DNA from: Actinomycetota bacterium | GTDB taxonomy: Bacteria > Actinomycetota > Acidimicrobiia > Acidimicrobiales > Poriferisodalaceae | Assembly: GCA_014238065.1 (NCBI GenBank) | Contig: JABABU010000020.1 | Coordinates: forward strand, 1 to 64,000 | Direction: 5' to 3' | Length of the DNA stretch: 64,000 nucleotides | In this document: positions 17,235 to 26,645 of the stretch, in pieces | Layout: each line of letters starts with the position of its first letter | Position numbering within the stretch: position 1 is the stretch's first letter | Translations under genes and position numbers: made by a program | Notes under the pieces: model-generated | Told to the model about the DNA's origin: nothing | Seen by the model: the letters and a program-made list of their open reading frames with translations, nothing else | Database searches by the model: none

Positions 17235-19345
17235 TGAACTTGGATCAGACCGAAACTTCTGAGGGGCCGCGTCTCACCTACAGCCCGGCCATCGACGGGT
17301 TGCGCGCCATCGCCGTGGCCGCCGTCGTTGCGTTCCACTTGGACAAGCAGTGGGCCGTCGGCGGCTTCCTCGGTGTCGAAGTATTTCTCGTCATCAGCGG
17401 ATTCCTCATCACCGCCCTCATGCTGGTCGAGCACGAACGGATGACGCGGATCGACCTCAGGGAATTCTGGATCCGCAGAGCGCGGCGACTGCTGCCTGCT
17501 CTGTTCGTCGCCATCGGAGCCGTTGTTGCCTACATGGCGATCTGGTTGCCCGACGAACTCATCGACATTCGTGGCGATGTCATCGCTGCGCTCATCTACA
17601 TCACCAACTGGTTCCTCAGCTTCAGCGAAAACTCGTACTTCGAGGCGCTCGGTCGACCCTCACCTCTTCAACATCTCTGGTCATTGGCTGTCGAAGAGCA
17701 GTGGTATCTGCTCTGGCCACTCGTTTTCGCAGGCGCCCTCAAAGTGAGCGGCGGGAAGCTCAAGCCGCTGATTGGCTTGTTTGCGTTTTTCTCCGTTGCC
17801 TCAACAGTGCTGATGGCCGTTCTGTATGACCCGGACGTCGACCCGTCTCGCATCTACTACGGCACCGACACGAGAGCGGCCGGCCTCCTCATGGGTTCAG
17901 TGCTCGCGCTGACGTGGTCGCCATGGCGGCTGTCGAAGACGCTCACCGCTCAGCTCAGGAACTCGCTCGACCTCGCAGCAGGCATCGGCCTGGCTGGGTT
18001 GCTGTTCATCTTCTGGAAACTGGATGAACTCTCGTCGTTGCTGTACCGCGGCGGCTTCGCGGTCGTTGGGCTACTCACATGTCTCATCATCGCGGCCGTT
18101 GTTCACCCCGGCGGGACCATCTCGGCAAGGGCGCTGGCGTGGCCGCCGTTCGTCTGGCTCGGCACCCGCTCGTACGGTCTGTACCTCTGGCACTGGCCGA
18201 TCATCGCCTTCACCCGACCCCGCCTCGACGTCGATCTCACGGGCTGGAAGCTCGATCTGCTCCGCATCGGACTCAGCGTGATTGCCGCTGAGCTGTCGTA
18301 TCGGCTCGTCGAGCGACCGGTTCGCTCGGGAGCGATCGGACGGCTCAAAGAGCGGCTACATCGTGTCGAGCCAAAAGATCGGAAACCTCGCTGGGTTGCC
18401 GGCATCGGCGCTGTCGTGTTGACGGGAAGCATCGTCACGCTGGGCATCAGCCTTGCCAACGCAGAAGCACCCCAGCCGGTCTCGGCAACGACAGCTGATG
18501 TCGCCGATCTCATTGCGGCAACAACCGCTGCGCCCGTGACACCAGCTACCGAGTCGGTTCCATCGACGACAGTGGAGACCTCTCCTCCAACGACAAGCAA
18601 TACGCCATCACCGTCAGCCAACATCATCACCACGATGCCGCCGACAACGGTCGCGACGACGACCACCCTTCCCCGCTTGCCTCGGCGCATCGATGTAACA
18701 GGCGACTCGGTCGCCATCATGATGGACATCAACTTTCCCCAAGACCTCAGAGACACCTTCACGGTCGAGAACGCAGCAATCGAAGGTTGCGGTGTCATCG
18801 AGTCAGGGTCGATGCTCAGCGAAGGGAGAGTTCGCCGGAACTTCGCATCCTGCGCTGATTTCGCAACGAGGTGGGCGCAGACGACATCAGATCACGATGC
18901 GGAGATCGTGCTCGTTGTGCTCGGCGCCTGGGAAGTCTTCGACCTACGGACCGACAGCGGCGACATCGCGTTCGGTACCCCAGAACACGACGCCATCGTC
19001 TCGGCCGGCATCACCAAGGGTGTCGACGCGCTGCTCGGCACCGGCGCCAAGGTCGCGTTGCTAGAAGTGCCCTGCTACACCCCTGTCGATGGTGGCGGCC
19101 TCACCGCCCTGCCTGAGCGCGGTGAAAATGCGCGCACAGCACACCTGACCGAATTGCTACAGGAAGTCGCGGCCACGAGCGACAACGTCCACATGGTGAC
19201 ATCCCCTCCGGAATTCTGTACCGACCCGACCATCGGTGCCGATCTGAACCTCAGGTGGGATGGCGTCCACTACGGCCCTCTCGGCGGCGCATTCATCTGG
19301 GGCCGACTCGAGCAGCAGTTGCTCTCGATTCCTGTTGACTACTGA
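17234..19345 (+). CDS. OafA-type membrane acyltransferase with SGNH domain
   Basis: This 703-aa protein fuses an acyltransferase-3 membrane domain (about residues 15-400, around ten helices, opening IDGLRAIAVAAVVAFH with the family His and then RRARRLLPALF) to an extracytoplasmic SGNH esterase-like domain. The two are separated by a Thr/Pro-rich linker (about 430-475). The SGNH domain shows GDSVA with the nucleophile Ser and WDGVHYG with the Asp-x-x-His. Such proteins O-acylate cell-surface polysaccharide. It is translationally coupled to the MBL-Rieske gene and is followed seven bases later by glpD. Confidence 0.9.
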   Translation: MNLDQTETSEGPRLTYSPAIDGLRAIAVAAVVAFHLDKQWAVGGFLGVEVFLVISGFLITALMLVEHERMTRIDLREFWIRRARRLLPALFVAIGAVVAYMAIWLPDELIDIRGDVIAALIYITNWFLSFSENSYFEALGRPSPLQHLWSLAVEEQWYLLWPLVFAGALKVSGGKLKPLIGLFAFFSVASTVLMAVLYDPDVDPSRIYYGTDTRAAGLLMGSVLALTWSPWRLSKTLTAQLRNSLDLAAGIGLAGLLFIFWKLDELSSLLYRGGFAVVGLLTCLIIAAVVHPGGTISARALAWPPFVWLGTRSYGLYLWHWPIIAFTRPRLDVDLTGWKLDLLRIGLSVIAAELSYRLVERPVRSGAIGRLKERLHRVEPKDRKPRWVAGIGAVVLTGSIVTLGISLANAEAPQPVSATTADVADLIAATTAAPVTPATESVPSTTVETSPPTTSNTPSPSANIITTMPPTTVATTTTLPRLPRRIDVTGDSVAIMMDINFPQDLRDTFTVENAAIEGCGVIESGSMLSEGRVRRNFASCADFATRWAQTTSDHDAEIVLVVLGAWEVFDLRTDSGDIAFGTPEHDAIVSAGITKGVDALLGTGAKVALLEVPCYTPVDGGGLTALPERGENARTAHLTELLQEVAATSDNVHMVTSPPEFCTDPTIGADLNLRWDGVHYGPLGGAFIWGRLEQQLLSIPVDY

Positions 19346-19351
19346 CCCGAC

Positions 19352-20935
19352 ATGACAAAGAGCCAACACCGCATGTCGGATGTAGACCAAGACTTCGATG
19401 TGGCGATCGTCGGCGCCGGCATCAACGGATGTGTGATCGCGGCGTCGCTCGCTGCACACGGTGTCTCGGTGCTGCTGGTCGACAAGGGCGACATCGCCGG
19501 GTACACCAGCCAAGCTTCGTCAAACATGATCTGGGGCGGATTCAAGTACCTGGAAGGGCTCGATCTCCCGCTGGTGTGGGGCTTGTGCAGGTCGCGCAAC
19601 GACCTGATCGACGCCTACCCCACCAACGTGGTGCCGATCACTTTCATGGCCATTCTGGACCACGATTCGCCGCATCGGCCCTGGTTCGCATACATCGGCA
19701 CGCTGGCGTACTGGGCTTTCGGTCGATTCAGGACCTCGCGGCCGCGCTACATGACACGCCGCTCCATCGTGTCGAACGCGAGAGCGGTCGACACGTCCAA
19801 CACCCGAGGCGGCGTGGCCTACTCCGATGCGTACCTGCCGGAGAACGACGCCCGGTTCGTGCTCCAGTTCGCTCTTTCGGCCGCGGACCGAGGAGCCGTG
19901 GTGCTGAACCACACGGCTGTGACGGCAGCCTCGTCATCGTCTACAGGGTGGGAGTTGACCCTGGTCGACGCGTCCGACGGCCAGTCGGCGGTGGCTCGAG
20001 CTTCGGTTCTGGTGAATGCATCAGGCCCGTTCGCAGACGCGTTCAACGAGATGGCCGGCGTCACCACCAAACATCGCCTGGCGCTGTCGAAGGGCATCCA
20101 CCTCATCGTCGACCGACTTACAGATCCCAGCCATGTTCTCGTCTTCTACGATGACGCCGGGCGCTTGTTCTACGTCTTGCCGATGGGCGAGCGGTCGTCG
20201 ATCGGAACCACCGACACGCGCAGCGAAGTCCCGACCCAGGAGGTCACCGATGCCGATCGCGATTTCCTGCTTGCCCAGATCAACGCCAGGCTCGATCTCC
20301 AGGAACCGCTGACGCCTGACGACGTCATCAGCACGCGTGCCGGTGTGAGGCCCTTGGTGGTCACCGCAGGATCCGGCGAAACATCGTCGCAAGACTGGAC
20401 AAAGCTCTCCCGAAAACACGTCGTCGAAGTCGATGGTGCCCGAAAGATCGTCTCGGTGCTCGGGGGCAAGCTGACCGACTGCTTGAACGTAGGAGAAGAA
20501 CTGGCCGAGATCGTTTCCGGTCTGGGCATCGATGTCACCCAGCCCGATCAGCGCTGGTACGGCGAGGCACCGGAGTCGTTTCGTGCGGAATCAGTCAGTC
20601 ATGCCGCCGAAGCTGGCTTTTCGCAAGCCACGTGCGAACGGCTTTGGCGCCGGTACGGCCCACGGATGAACGACGTGGTCGGGTTGGTCGCCTCAAAACC
20701 TGATCTGTCGGCACCATGCTTCGAGTTCGATGATCTCCGCTTGGCCGAAGTGGCGCTGATGACCCAAACCGAGTTCGTGATGACTCTCGAGGATCTCTTT
20801 CGACGCAGAACGATGCTCGAACTCACGCACGGGCGGCGACGGCTGAGCGAGGCCAGCGAACTCAACCGGGTTGCCGCGATTGCGTTCGGCGAAGATGCAG
20901 CGGCAGCAGCTGTCGCCGCGTACAGGAATCAGTAG
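19352..20935 (+). CDS. glpD: FAD-dependent glycerol-3-phosphate dehydrogenase
   Basis: This 527-aa flavoprotein oxidises glycerol-3-phosphate to dihydroxyacetone phosphate at the membrane. The N-terminal FAD site is VGAGINGC. The DAO-fold middle shows GERSSIGTTDT and TRAGVRPL, and the C-terminal domain matches DAO_C, with a conserved region around RYGPRMNDVV. The usual HGGLRYLE motif reads WGGFKYLE, marking a divergent branch. The start could be ATG 19352 or ATG 19373. It ends 24 bp before the convergent pheT. Confidence 0.88.
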   Translation: MTKSQHRMSDVDQDFDVAIVGAGINGCVIAASLAAHGVSVLLVDKGDIAGYTSQASSNMIWGGFKYLEGLDLPLVWGLCRSRNDLIDAYPTNVVPITFMAILDHDSPHRPWFAYIGTLAYWAFGRFRTSRPRYMTRRSIVSNARAVDTSNTRGGVAYSDAYLPENDARFVLQFALSAADRGAVVLNHTAVTAASSSSTGWELTLVDASDGQSAVARASVLVNASGPFADAFNEMAGVTTKHRLALSKGIHLIVDRLTDPSHVLVFYDDAGRLFYVLPMGERSSIGTTDTRSEVPTQEVTDADRDFLLAQINARLDLQEPLTPDDVISTRAGVRPLVVTAGSGETSSQDWTKLSRKHVVEVDGARKIVSVLGGKLTDCLNVGEELAEIVSGLGIDVTQPDQRWYGEAPESFRAESVSHAAEAGFSQATCERLWRRYGPRMNDVVGLVASKPDLSAPCFEFDDLRLAEVALMTQTEFVMTLEDLFRRRTMLELTHGRRRLSEASELNRVAAIAFGEDAAAAAVAAYRNQ

Positions 20936-20959
20936 ATCCAGTGGTGCTCTCGGCAGCAG

Positions 20960-23320
20960 TCACGCCCTCAACATGGCCCCGTGGCGTGCCTCGACCGCAT
21001 CGATGCAATTCTGGCGGATGGCGCCGATCTCATCTTCTGTCAGCGTGTGATCGGCGGCCTGCAACCGGAGCGTGAACGCGATGCTGCGACTGTCCGCGCC
21101 GAGTTGGGCACCACGAAAGACGTCGAACAGGCGCAGTGACATCAGTCGTTCGCCTGCCGTGGCGCGAAGCGTTGACTCCACAGCAGATGCAGGCACAGCA
21201 TCCGGGGTGACGAAGGCGAGATCGATGTCGCTGGACGGATGCGTGCTGACAAGCCGGTAAGCACGGTCGCCATGCGGCATCGACAAGATCGCGTCGAGTT
21301 GCACCTCGACATAGGCGACCCGCTGCGAAATTCCCCATGCGGCGAGTACCCCCGGGTCGACCTCGCCCATCATCCCGACTTTGGTCGAGTCGGCCAACAG
21401 CGCTGCTGCTCTCGTCGGGTGCATCCCCGCAACGTCGTCTCGGTTCTCGACCGTAACTCCCCGGAGGCCGAGCCGCCCCGCAACCAGATCCCATGCTCGT
21501 TTCGCAGCGTCAGCTTGGGCGCCAGCGATGGCGATCGCCAGCCACTCGGTCTCGTCAGGCAAGATCTCGTCGCCGCGAGGAGGCATGAAGATGTGCCCGA
21601 TCTCGAACAGGCGAACACCGAGGTTCCTGTGCGACTCGTTGTACGCGACCACCCCCATCACACCGGGGAGCAACGACGGCCGCAACACACCCTCTTCTGC
21701 GGCGAGCGGGTTCGCCAGGGTCACAGGATCGTCGATGGAGAGACCGGTTCTGGCGAGGGCGTCCGGCGCGAGGAACGGCATCGGAATGATCTCGTTGAAT
21801 CCAGCGCCGGCCAACGAGGCGCGTAGGTCGCGACGTTCCTGCTGATAGGCAGAGAGATGGCCGGCATCGGGCGACCTCGGCACCGTCTTCGCGATCGTTG
21901 CATAACCGTAGTGCCGAGCGACTTCTTCGATGATGTCGGTCTCGGTGGTGGTGTCGGGCCGGAAGCTCGGCACCACGGTGACGAGGACATCGTTTTCGAC
22001 CGGCTCCGTGTCGAAGCCGATGGGTTCGAGCAGCGACGCGACGTGGTCCCGAGACATATCCGTGCCCAGAAGATGGTTGACCCGACTCGTTCTCAGCTCG
22101 ACGACAGCACGCGAAGGTACCTCGCCCCACACGTCGATGTGTCCAGGAGCCACCGTCGCTCCCTGCGCTGCCATCAGATCGCAGAAGCGGTTGACGGCGT
22201 TGACGTTGAGGGCCCAGTCGGTCCCCCGCTCGAACCTGGTTGAGGCTTCGCTGCGTAGATTCAGACGAGTCGACGTTTCGGCGATCGGCCGAGGCCACCA
22301 CCAGGCCAGCTCCAAAAGCACTTCCGTGGTGATATCGCTGATCTCGGTGCTGGCACCACCCATGACGCCGGCGATGCCGATCGCGCTGTCGGTGTCGTCG
22401 ACGATGACACCATCGGCTCCTGTCAAAGTTCGCATACCGTCGTCAAGAGTGACCAACTCCTCGCTCTCGGATGCTCTTCGAACACCAAGGTGGCCGTTCG
22501 GGACCTTGGCCAGGTCGTAGGTGTGGTTCGGTGTTCCGAGCTCGAGCATGACGTAGTTGGAGACATCGACCACGCTGTTGATCGGACGCATGCCACACAA
22601 CGACAGTCGCAGCTGCATCCACGCCGGCGACTCACCGACCACCACGTCGCGGAGAACCCTGGCCACGAATCGGCCACACAGTTGTGGATCGTGGATCGTG
22701 ACAGAGGCTACGTCCTCGACAGGCTCTCCGGATTCCCCCACCGACCACTGCGGCATCATGAACGGCACGCCAAGATGAGCGGCGAGGTCACGAGCAACCC
22801 CTGCGACTGACATCGCGTCAGGACGGTTCGGGTTGATCTCGAGATCGTAGAGAACGTCGCCACCCAGACCGAGCTGTTCAGTCAGCTGGGCTCCGAGTTC
22901 CACCTCGGCCGGGAGGATGTAGATGCCGTCATGATCATTTCCAAGGCCGAGTTCGTCAGCGGAGCAGAGCATCCCGTTCGACTCTTCACCGCGCATCCTT
23001 CGCTTGGCGATCTCCATGCCGTTGGGCATCGTCGTGCCGATCGTGGCCAAGGGGACCCTGTCACCAACCGCCATATTGAACGCTCCACAGCAGATCTGGA
23101 GCGCTACGCCGTCACCAGTGTCGACGTCGACCAGCTGAATCCGGTCGGCATTCGGGTGGGGACGGGTCGCCATGACCTCAGCGACGATCACCCCGTCGAG
23201 CGAGCCGAAGACTTCCATCGATTCGACTGCCATACCGAGCATCGACATCGCTTCACCGAGTTCTGTCGGATCGCCCTCTATCGGGGCGAACTCGCGCAAC
23301 CAGCTGAGAAGAACCTTCAT
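20960..23320 (-). CDS. pheT: phenylalanine--tRNA ligase beta subunit
   Basis: This 786-aa PheT forms the (alpha-beta)2 enzyme with PheS and provides tRNA binding and editing. Visible domains are the N-terminal EMAP/tRNA-binding fold (about 40-150), B3/B4 editing (about 210-390; RPINSVVDVSNYVMLELG is its signature), B5 (about 410-480), and the C-terminal anticodon-binding FDX-ACB (from about 690, STHPSSDIDLAF). Length is normal. It starts 13 bases after the pheS stop, so the two form one operon. Confidence 0.97.
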   Translation of the reverse strand: MKVLLSWLREFAPIEGDPTELGEAMSMLGMAVESMEVFGSLDGVIVAEVMATRPHPNADRIQLVDVDTGDGVALQICCGAFNMAVGDRVPLATIGTTMPNGMEIAKRRMRGEESNGMLCSADELGLGNDHDGIYILPAEVELGAQLTEQLGLGGDVLYDLEINPNRPDAMSVAGVARDLAAHLGVPFMMPQWSVGESGEPVEDVASVTIHDPQLCGRFVARVLRDVVVGESPAWMQLRLSLCGMRPINSVVDVSNYVMLELGTPNHTYDLAKVPNGHLGVRRASESEELVTLDDGMRTLTGADGVIVDDTDSAIGIAGVMGGASTEISDITTEVLLELAWWWPRPIAETSTRLNLRSEASTRFERGTDWALNVNAVNRFCDLMAAQGATVAPGHIDVWGEVPSRAVVELRTSRVNHLLGTDMSRDHVASLLEPIGFDTEPVENDVLVTVVPSFRPDTTTETDIIEEVARHYGYATIAKTVPRSPDAGHLSAYQQERRDLRASLAGAGFNEIIPMPFLAPDALARTGLSIDDPVTLANPLAAEEGVLRPSLLPGVMGVVAYNESHRNLGVRLFEIGHIFMPPRGDEILPDETEWLAIAIAGAQADAAKRAWDLVAGRLGLRGVTVENRDDVAGMHPTRAAALLADSTKVGMMGEVDPGVLAAWGISQRVAYVEVQLDAILSMPHGDRAYRLVSTHPSSDIDLAFVTPDAVPASAVESTLRATAGERLMSLRLFDVFRGAQLGADSRSIAFTLRLQAADHTLTEDEIGAIRQNCIDAVEARHGAMLRA

Positions 23321-23333
23321 GATCAGCCTCTTC

Positions 23334-24371
23334 TTAGAATTGCGTCAGGAAACGGACGTCGTTGGTGAACATGTCGCGTAGGTCGTCGATCCCGTGGCGC
23401 ATCAACGCCAGCCGATCGATGCCGAACCCGAACGCGAAGCCGGTGTACCTCTCGGGATCGATGCCGACATTGCTGAGCACGTTCGGGTGGACCATGCCGC
23501 ATCCGCCGAGTTCGATCCACCCGGTGCGCTGACACGTCTGGCAACCGCTGCCTTCACAGATGACGCAGTTGATGTCGAACTCGGCACTCGGTTCGGTGAA
23601 CGGGAAGAACGAAGGGCGGAGTCGACTCTTGATTGCTCCACCGAAGTACGCGGACGTGAACTCGTCAAGCGTTCCCGCGAGATCGCCGAACGTGATGCCT
23701 TCGTCGACCACGAGACCTTCGATCTGGTGGAAGGCAGGCAAGTGCGACGCGTCGGCGGTGTCGCGGCGGAACACTTTGCCAGGGCAGATGGTGTAGATCG
23801 GAGGAGCCTGCTCCTGCATCACACGCACCTGCACCGGCGAGGTGTGAGTACGCAAAAGAACGTTGTCTCCCTGGTCGAGGTTGAGATACAGCGTGTCCCA
23901 CATCGATCTGGCCGGATGCCATTTGGGAAGGTTGAGCGCCTCGAAGTTGTACCAATCTGTCTCGACCTCTGGGCCCTCCGAGACGGTGAACCCCATCCCG
24001 ACGAACACATCTTCGAGGCGCTGGACTGTCTGGGTGACGAGGTGCAGATGGCCCAGCCCAGGATCAGTCGGAACCTCGGTGAGGTCCATGCGCTCTTCCT
24101 CGAACTGGGCGCGTCGCTCCCCTGCGGCCAATTCGGCACGGCGGTCATCGAGAGCCTCGCTCACCGTCTCGCGAACAGCGTTGAGGTGCTGGCCCACGAC
24201 ACGACGTTCGTCGGGTTCGAGTCCGCCGAGCGCCCGCTTGAACTGACCGAGCGCGGATTTCTTCCCAAGGATTTCCGGTTCGGCAGCTTTCAGCGCATCG
24301 AGCGTGGCAGCGCCCGATATCAAGCCGTGCGCAGCGGTAGCAGCGGCGTCGATGTCCTCGGAAACAGCCAT
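23334..24371 (-). CDS. pheS: phenylalanine--tRNA ligase alpha subunit
   Basis: This 345-aa catalytic subunit has an N-terminal coiled-coil arm that contacts tRNA and a class II synthetase core. Motif 2 lies around HTSPVQVRVMQ, and the later GSGCQTCQRTGWIELGG and GFGIDRLALMRHG (motif 3) blocks are diagnostic. It is the first gene of the pheST pair, and the 84 bp before the divergent VOC gene must hold both promoters. No T-box or leader peptide was recognised. Confidence 0.97.
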   Translation of the reverse strand: MAVSEDIDAAATAAHGLISGAATLDALKAAEPEILGKKSALGQFKRALGGLEPDERRVVGQHLNAVRETVSEALDDRRAELAAGERRAQFEEERMDLTEVPTDPGLGHLHLVTQTVQRLEDVFVGMGFTVSEGPEVETDWYNFEALNLPKWHPARSMWDTLYLNLDQGDNVLLRTHTSPVQVRVMQEQAPPIYTICPGKVFRRDTADASHLPAFHQIEGLVVDEGITFGDLAGTLDEFTSAYFGGAIKSRLRPSFFPFTEPSAEFDINCVICEGSGCQTCQRTGWIELGGCGMVHPNVLSNVGIDPERYTGFAFGFGIDRLALMRHGIDDLRDMFTNDVRFLTQF

Positions 24372-24455
24372 TCACACGAGGTTAGAGGACCGACCAGCGC
24401 GCCCTGACCCATAATTCAGGTGGGGTAGGTTTGCGAGCCACAGAGAGAGGCACCC

Positions 24456-25007
24456 ATGACCGCTCCGAGCAAGTTCGCGCACGTCGTCTACAACACGCAC
24501 AGATACCAGGAGATGCTCGACTGGTACACGCTGGTCTTCGATGCGACGGTCCAGTACGGCAACGACGACATCAGTTTCCTGACCTATGACGAAGAGCACC
24601 ACCGCTTCGCCTTCGTGAACCTCGGACCCCTCCCCGACGAGACCCCTGAACCGCGGATCGGTCGCGGTGTCGGCGTCCATCACGTCGCTTACACGTGGGA
24701 TTCACTCGACGAGCTCGTCCAGCTCTACAAGCAGCTACGGGACGCCGGCATCACCCCGGTGATCCCGATGAAACACGGGATGACGTTCTCGATGTACTAC
24801 GCCGATCCTGACGGAAACATGATGGAGTTCCAGGTCGACCTGTGCGACGTCGAAACCGCCAACGAGTTCATGCACAGCGAAGCGTTCGAGAACAACCCGA
24901 TCGGTGAGCTTTTCGACCCCGAAGAGTTCCTGAAGCAATACGAGGCAGGTGTTCCGCCAGAAGAGCTCGTGTTCCGATCCGATCAGGTTCCCGCGCCGCT
25001 GGTCTGA
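24456..25007 (+). CDS. VOC-superfamily (glyoxalase/extradiol dioxygenase-like) protein
   Basis: This 183-aa protein carries paired vicinal-oxygen-chelate modules. Candidate metal ligands are His 9 in FAHVVYNT, the later VGVHHVAYTWDS His and the MMEFQVD Glu, the spacing expected of type I extradiol dioxygenases and glyoxalases. A GAGAGAGG Shine-Dalgarno stands before the ATG. The C-terminal 45 residues lie outside the fold. The substrate is unknown. It is divergent from pheS and convergent with an acyl-CoA ligase gene (short hairpin at 25024-25036). Confidence 0.85.
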   Translation: MTAPSKFAHVVYNTHRYQEMLDWYTLVFDATVQYGNDDISFLTYDEEHHRFAFVNLGPLPDETPEPRIGRGVGVHHVAYTWDSLDELVQLYKQLRDAGITPVIPMKHGMTFSMYYADPDGNMMEFQVDLCDVETANEFMHSEAFENNPIGELFDPEEFLKQYEAGVPPEELVFRSDQVPAPLV

Positions 25008-25034
25008 GGCACTACAGACCCGAGACCGGCACGG

Positions 25035-26591
25035 TCATCCTGCGTTTTCCTGGTCACGAAGAAAGCGTCGCAGGATCTTGCCGGATGCCGACTTCGGAAT
25101 TTCGTCGATGAAGTCGAGTAGACGAACCTTCTTGTACGACGACACCTGACTATTCGCGAAGTCCATGATGTCTGTCGAGGTTGCTTCTGCTCCTGGCTTG
25201 AGCACGATGAACGCCTTCGGCAGTTCGCCGGCTTCGACGTCTTCGACACCGATGACTGCCGCGTCGGCAACGGCAGGGTGCGTCAGCAACAGCGCCTCGA
25301 GTTCAGCCGGTGGTACCTGGAAACCCTTGTATTTGATGAGCTCTTTCACCCGATCGACGATGTAGACGTGACCGTCGGAGTCGATCCGAGCAACGTCGCC
25401 TGTGTGAAGCCACATGTCGCTGTCGATGGTCTCGGCAGTGGCGACGTCGTTGTTCAGGTAGCCCTTCATCACCTGCGGTCCCTGGATCCAGAGCTCACCC
25501 TCGGAGTCGAGGCCTTGATCTTCACCGACCTCGTTCACGATCCTCACACGGGTGTTCGCCATCGTGATCCCGACCGATCCTGGCTTGCTCTGACCTGGAA
25601 TCGTGGCGTGCGTGATGGGTGACAGTTCGGTCATGCCGTAGCCCTGGGTCACTTCACATCCGACGCGCGCTGCAGCCTCGTCGCTGAGGTCACCTCCGAG
25701 AGGTGCCGCTCCCGAGAAAATCACCTTGATCGAGCTCAGGTCGAACTCGTCGACGACAGGATGTTTCGCGAGCGCGAGCACCATCGGCGGAACGGCATAG
25801 AAGTACGTGACGTTGTGCTCGCCGATGAGCCCGAGGGCCTGTGGGAGATCGAATCTAGGCATGGTCACCACCGCGCAGCCCTCGGCCAGCACGCCGTTCA
25901 TCAACACTTGCATGCCGTAGATGTGGAAAAACGGCAACGCAGCAAGCGCGGTGTCACCTTCAACGTACGACAGCGCTGAACCCGACTGCACGAGGTTCGC
26001 GACAAGGTTGCGGTGGGTCAGCATGACGCCCTTGGGCAAACCCGTGGTTCCCGATGAATACGGCAAGACGACCACTTGATCTGCAGCGTCCACAGGCACC
26101 TGCTCGATCGGATCGCCCAAGAGCGCCTCGAAGGAATCGACGCCCTCGGCATCGCCGATCGAGTAGACGGCATCGACCTCAGTGCCTTCAGCGCCAGCCA
26201 GCGCATTCGGTACAGCGTCGGCAACCGCGACGATCACCGTAGCGCCGCTGTCGTGCAACTGGTGACGGATCTCATCTGGGTTGTAGACCGGGTTGACCGT
26301 GGTGACTGTGCCACCGGCACGAGCGACGCCGTGGAACACGATGGCGTACTCGGGCATGTTCGGAGCGAGAAGCGCAAGCGTGTCCCCTACCCCGAACCCT
26401 TGAGCCTGGAGTCCGCCGGCGAGCGAAGCGATCTTTCGCTTCAACTCACCGAAGGTCACAACCCGCCCACTCGGACCCTCGATCATCGCCGGCGCGTCCG
26501 GCTTCTCGTCTGCGTATCGCAATACGTAGTCCGTGATCGACACGTCAGGAATCTCGACCGAGTTCAGCATGCTTTCGTGAACGATCGCCAT
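25035..26591 (-). CDS. AMP-binding acyl/aryl-CoA ligase (4-coumarate--CoA ligase-like)
   Basis: This 518-aa ANL-superfamily enzyme activates a carboxylic acid as acyl-AMP and passes it to CoA. The P-loop motif is YSSGTTGLPKGVMLTHRN. GYGMTELSPITH is motif A5, and WLHTGDVARID with YIVDRVKELIKYKG are A7 and A8. The catalytic Lys is in PKSASGKILRR at the C-terminus. The overall pattern is closest to 4-coumarate--CoA ligases and short/medium-chain fatty acyl-CoA ligases; the real substrate cannot be fixed. It stands alone on the minus strand. Confidence 0.9.
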   Translation of the reverse strand: MAIVHESMLNSVEIPDVSITDYVLRYADEKPDAPAMIEGPSGRVVTFGELKRKIASLAGGLQAQGFGVGDTLALLAPNMPEYAIVFHGVARAGGTVTTVNPVYNPDEIRHQLHDSGATVIVAVADAVPNALAGAEGTEVDAVYSIGDAEGVDSFEALLGDPIEQVPVDAADQVVVLPYSSGTTGLPKGVMLTHRNLVANLVQSGSALSYVEGDTALAALPFFHIYGMQVLMNGVLAEGCAVVTMPRFDLPQALGLIGEHNVTYFYAVPPMVLALAKHPVVDEFDLSSIKVIFSGAAPLGGDLSDEAAARVGCEVTQGYGMTELSPITHATIPGQSKPGSVGITMANTRVRIVNEVGEDQGLDSEGELWIQGPQVMKGYLNNDVATAETIDSDMWLHTGDVARIDSDGHVYIVDRVKELIKYKGFQVPPAELEALLLTHPAVADAAVIGVEDVEAGELPKAFIVLKPGAEATSTDIMDFANSQVSSYKKVRLLDFIDEIPKSASGKILRRFLRDQENAG

Positions 26592-26645
26592 CAGCTTGTC
26601 CCCCTACGTCGTAAGCCGGACCTGAGCGTCCGACGACGGTCGATT

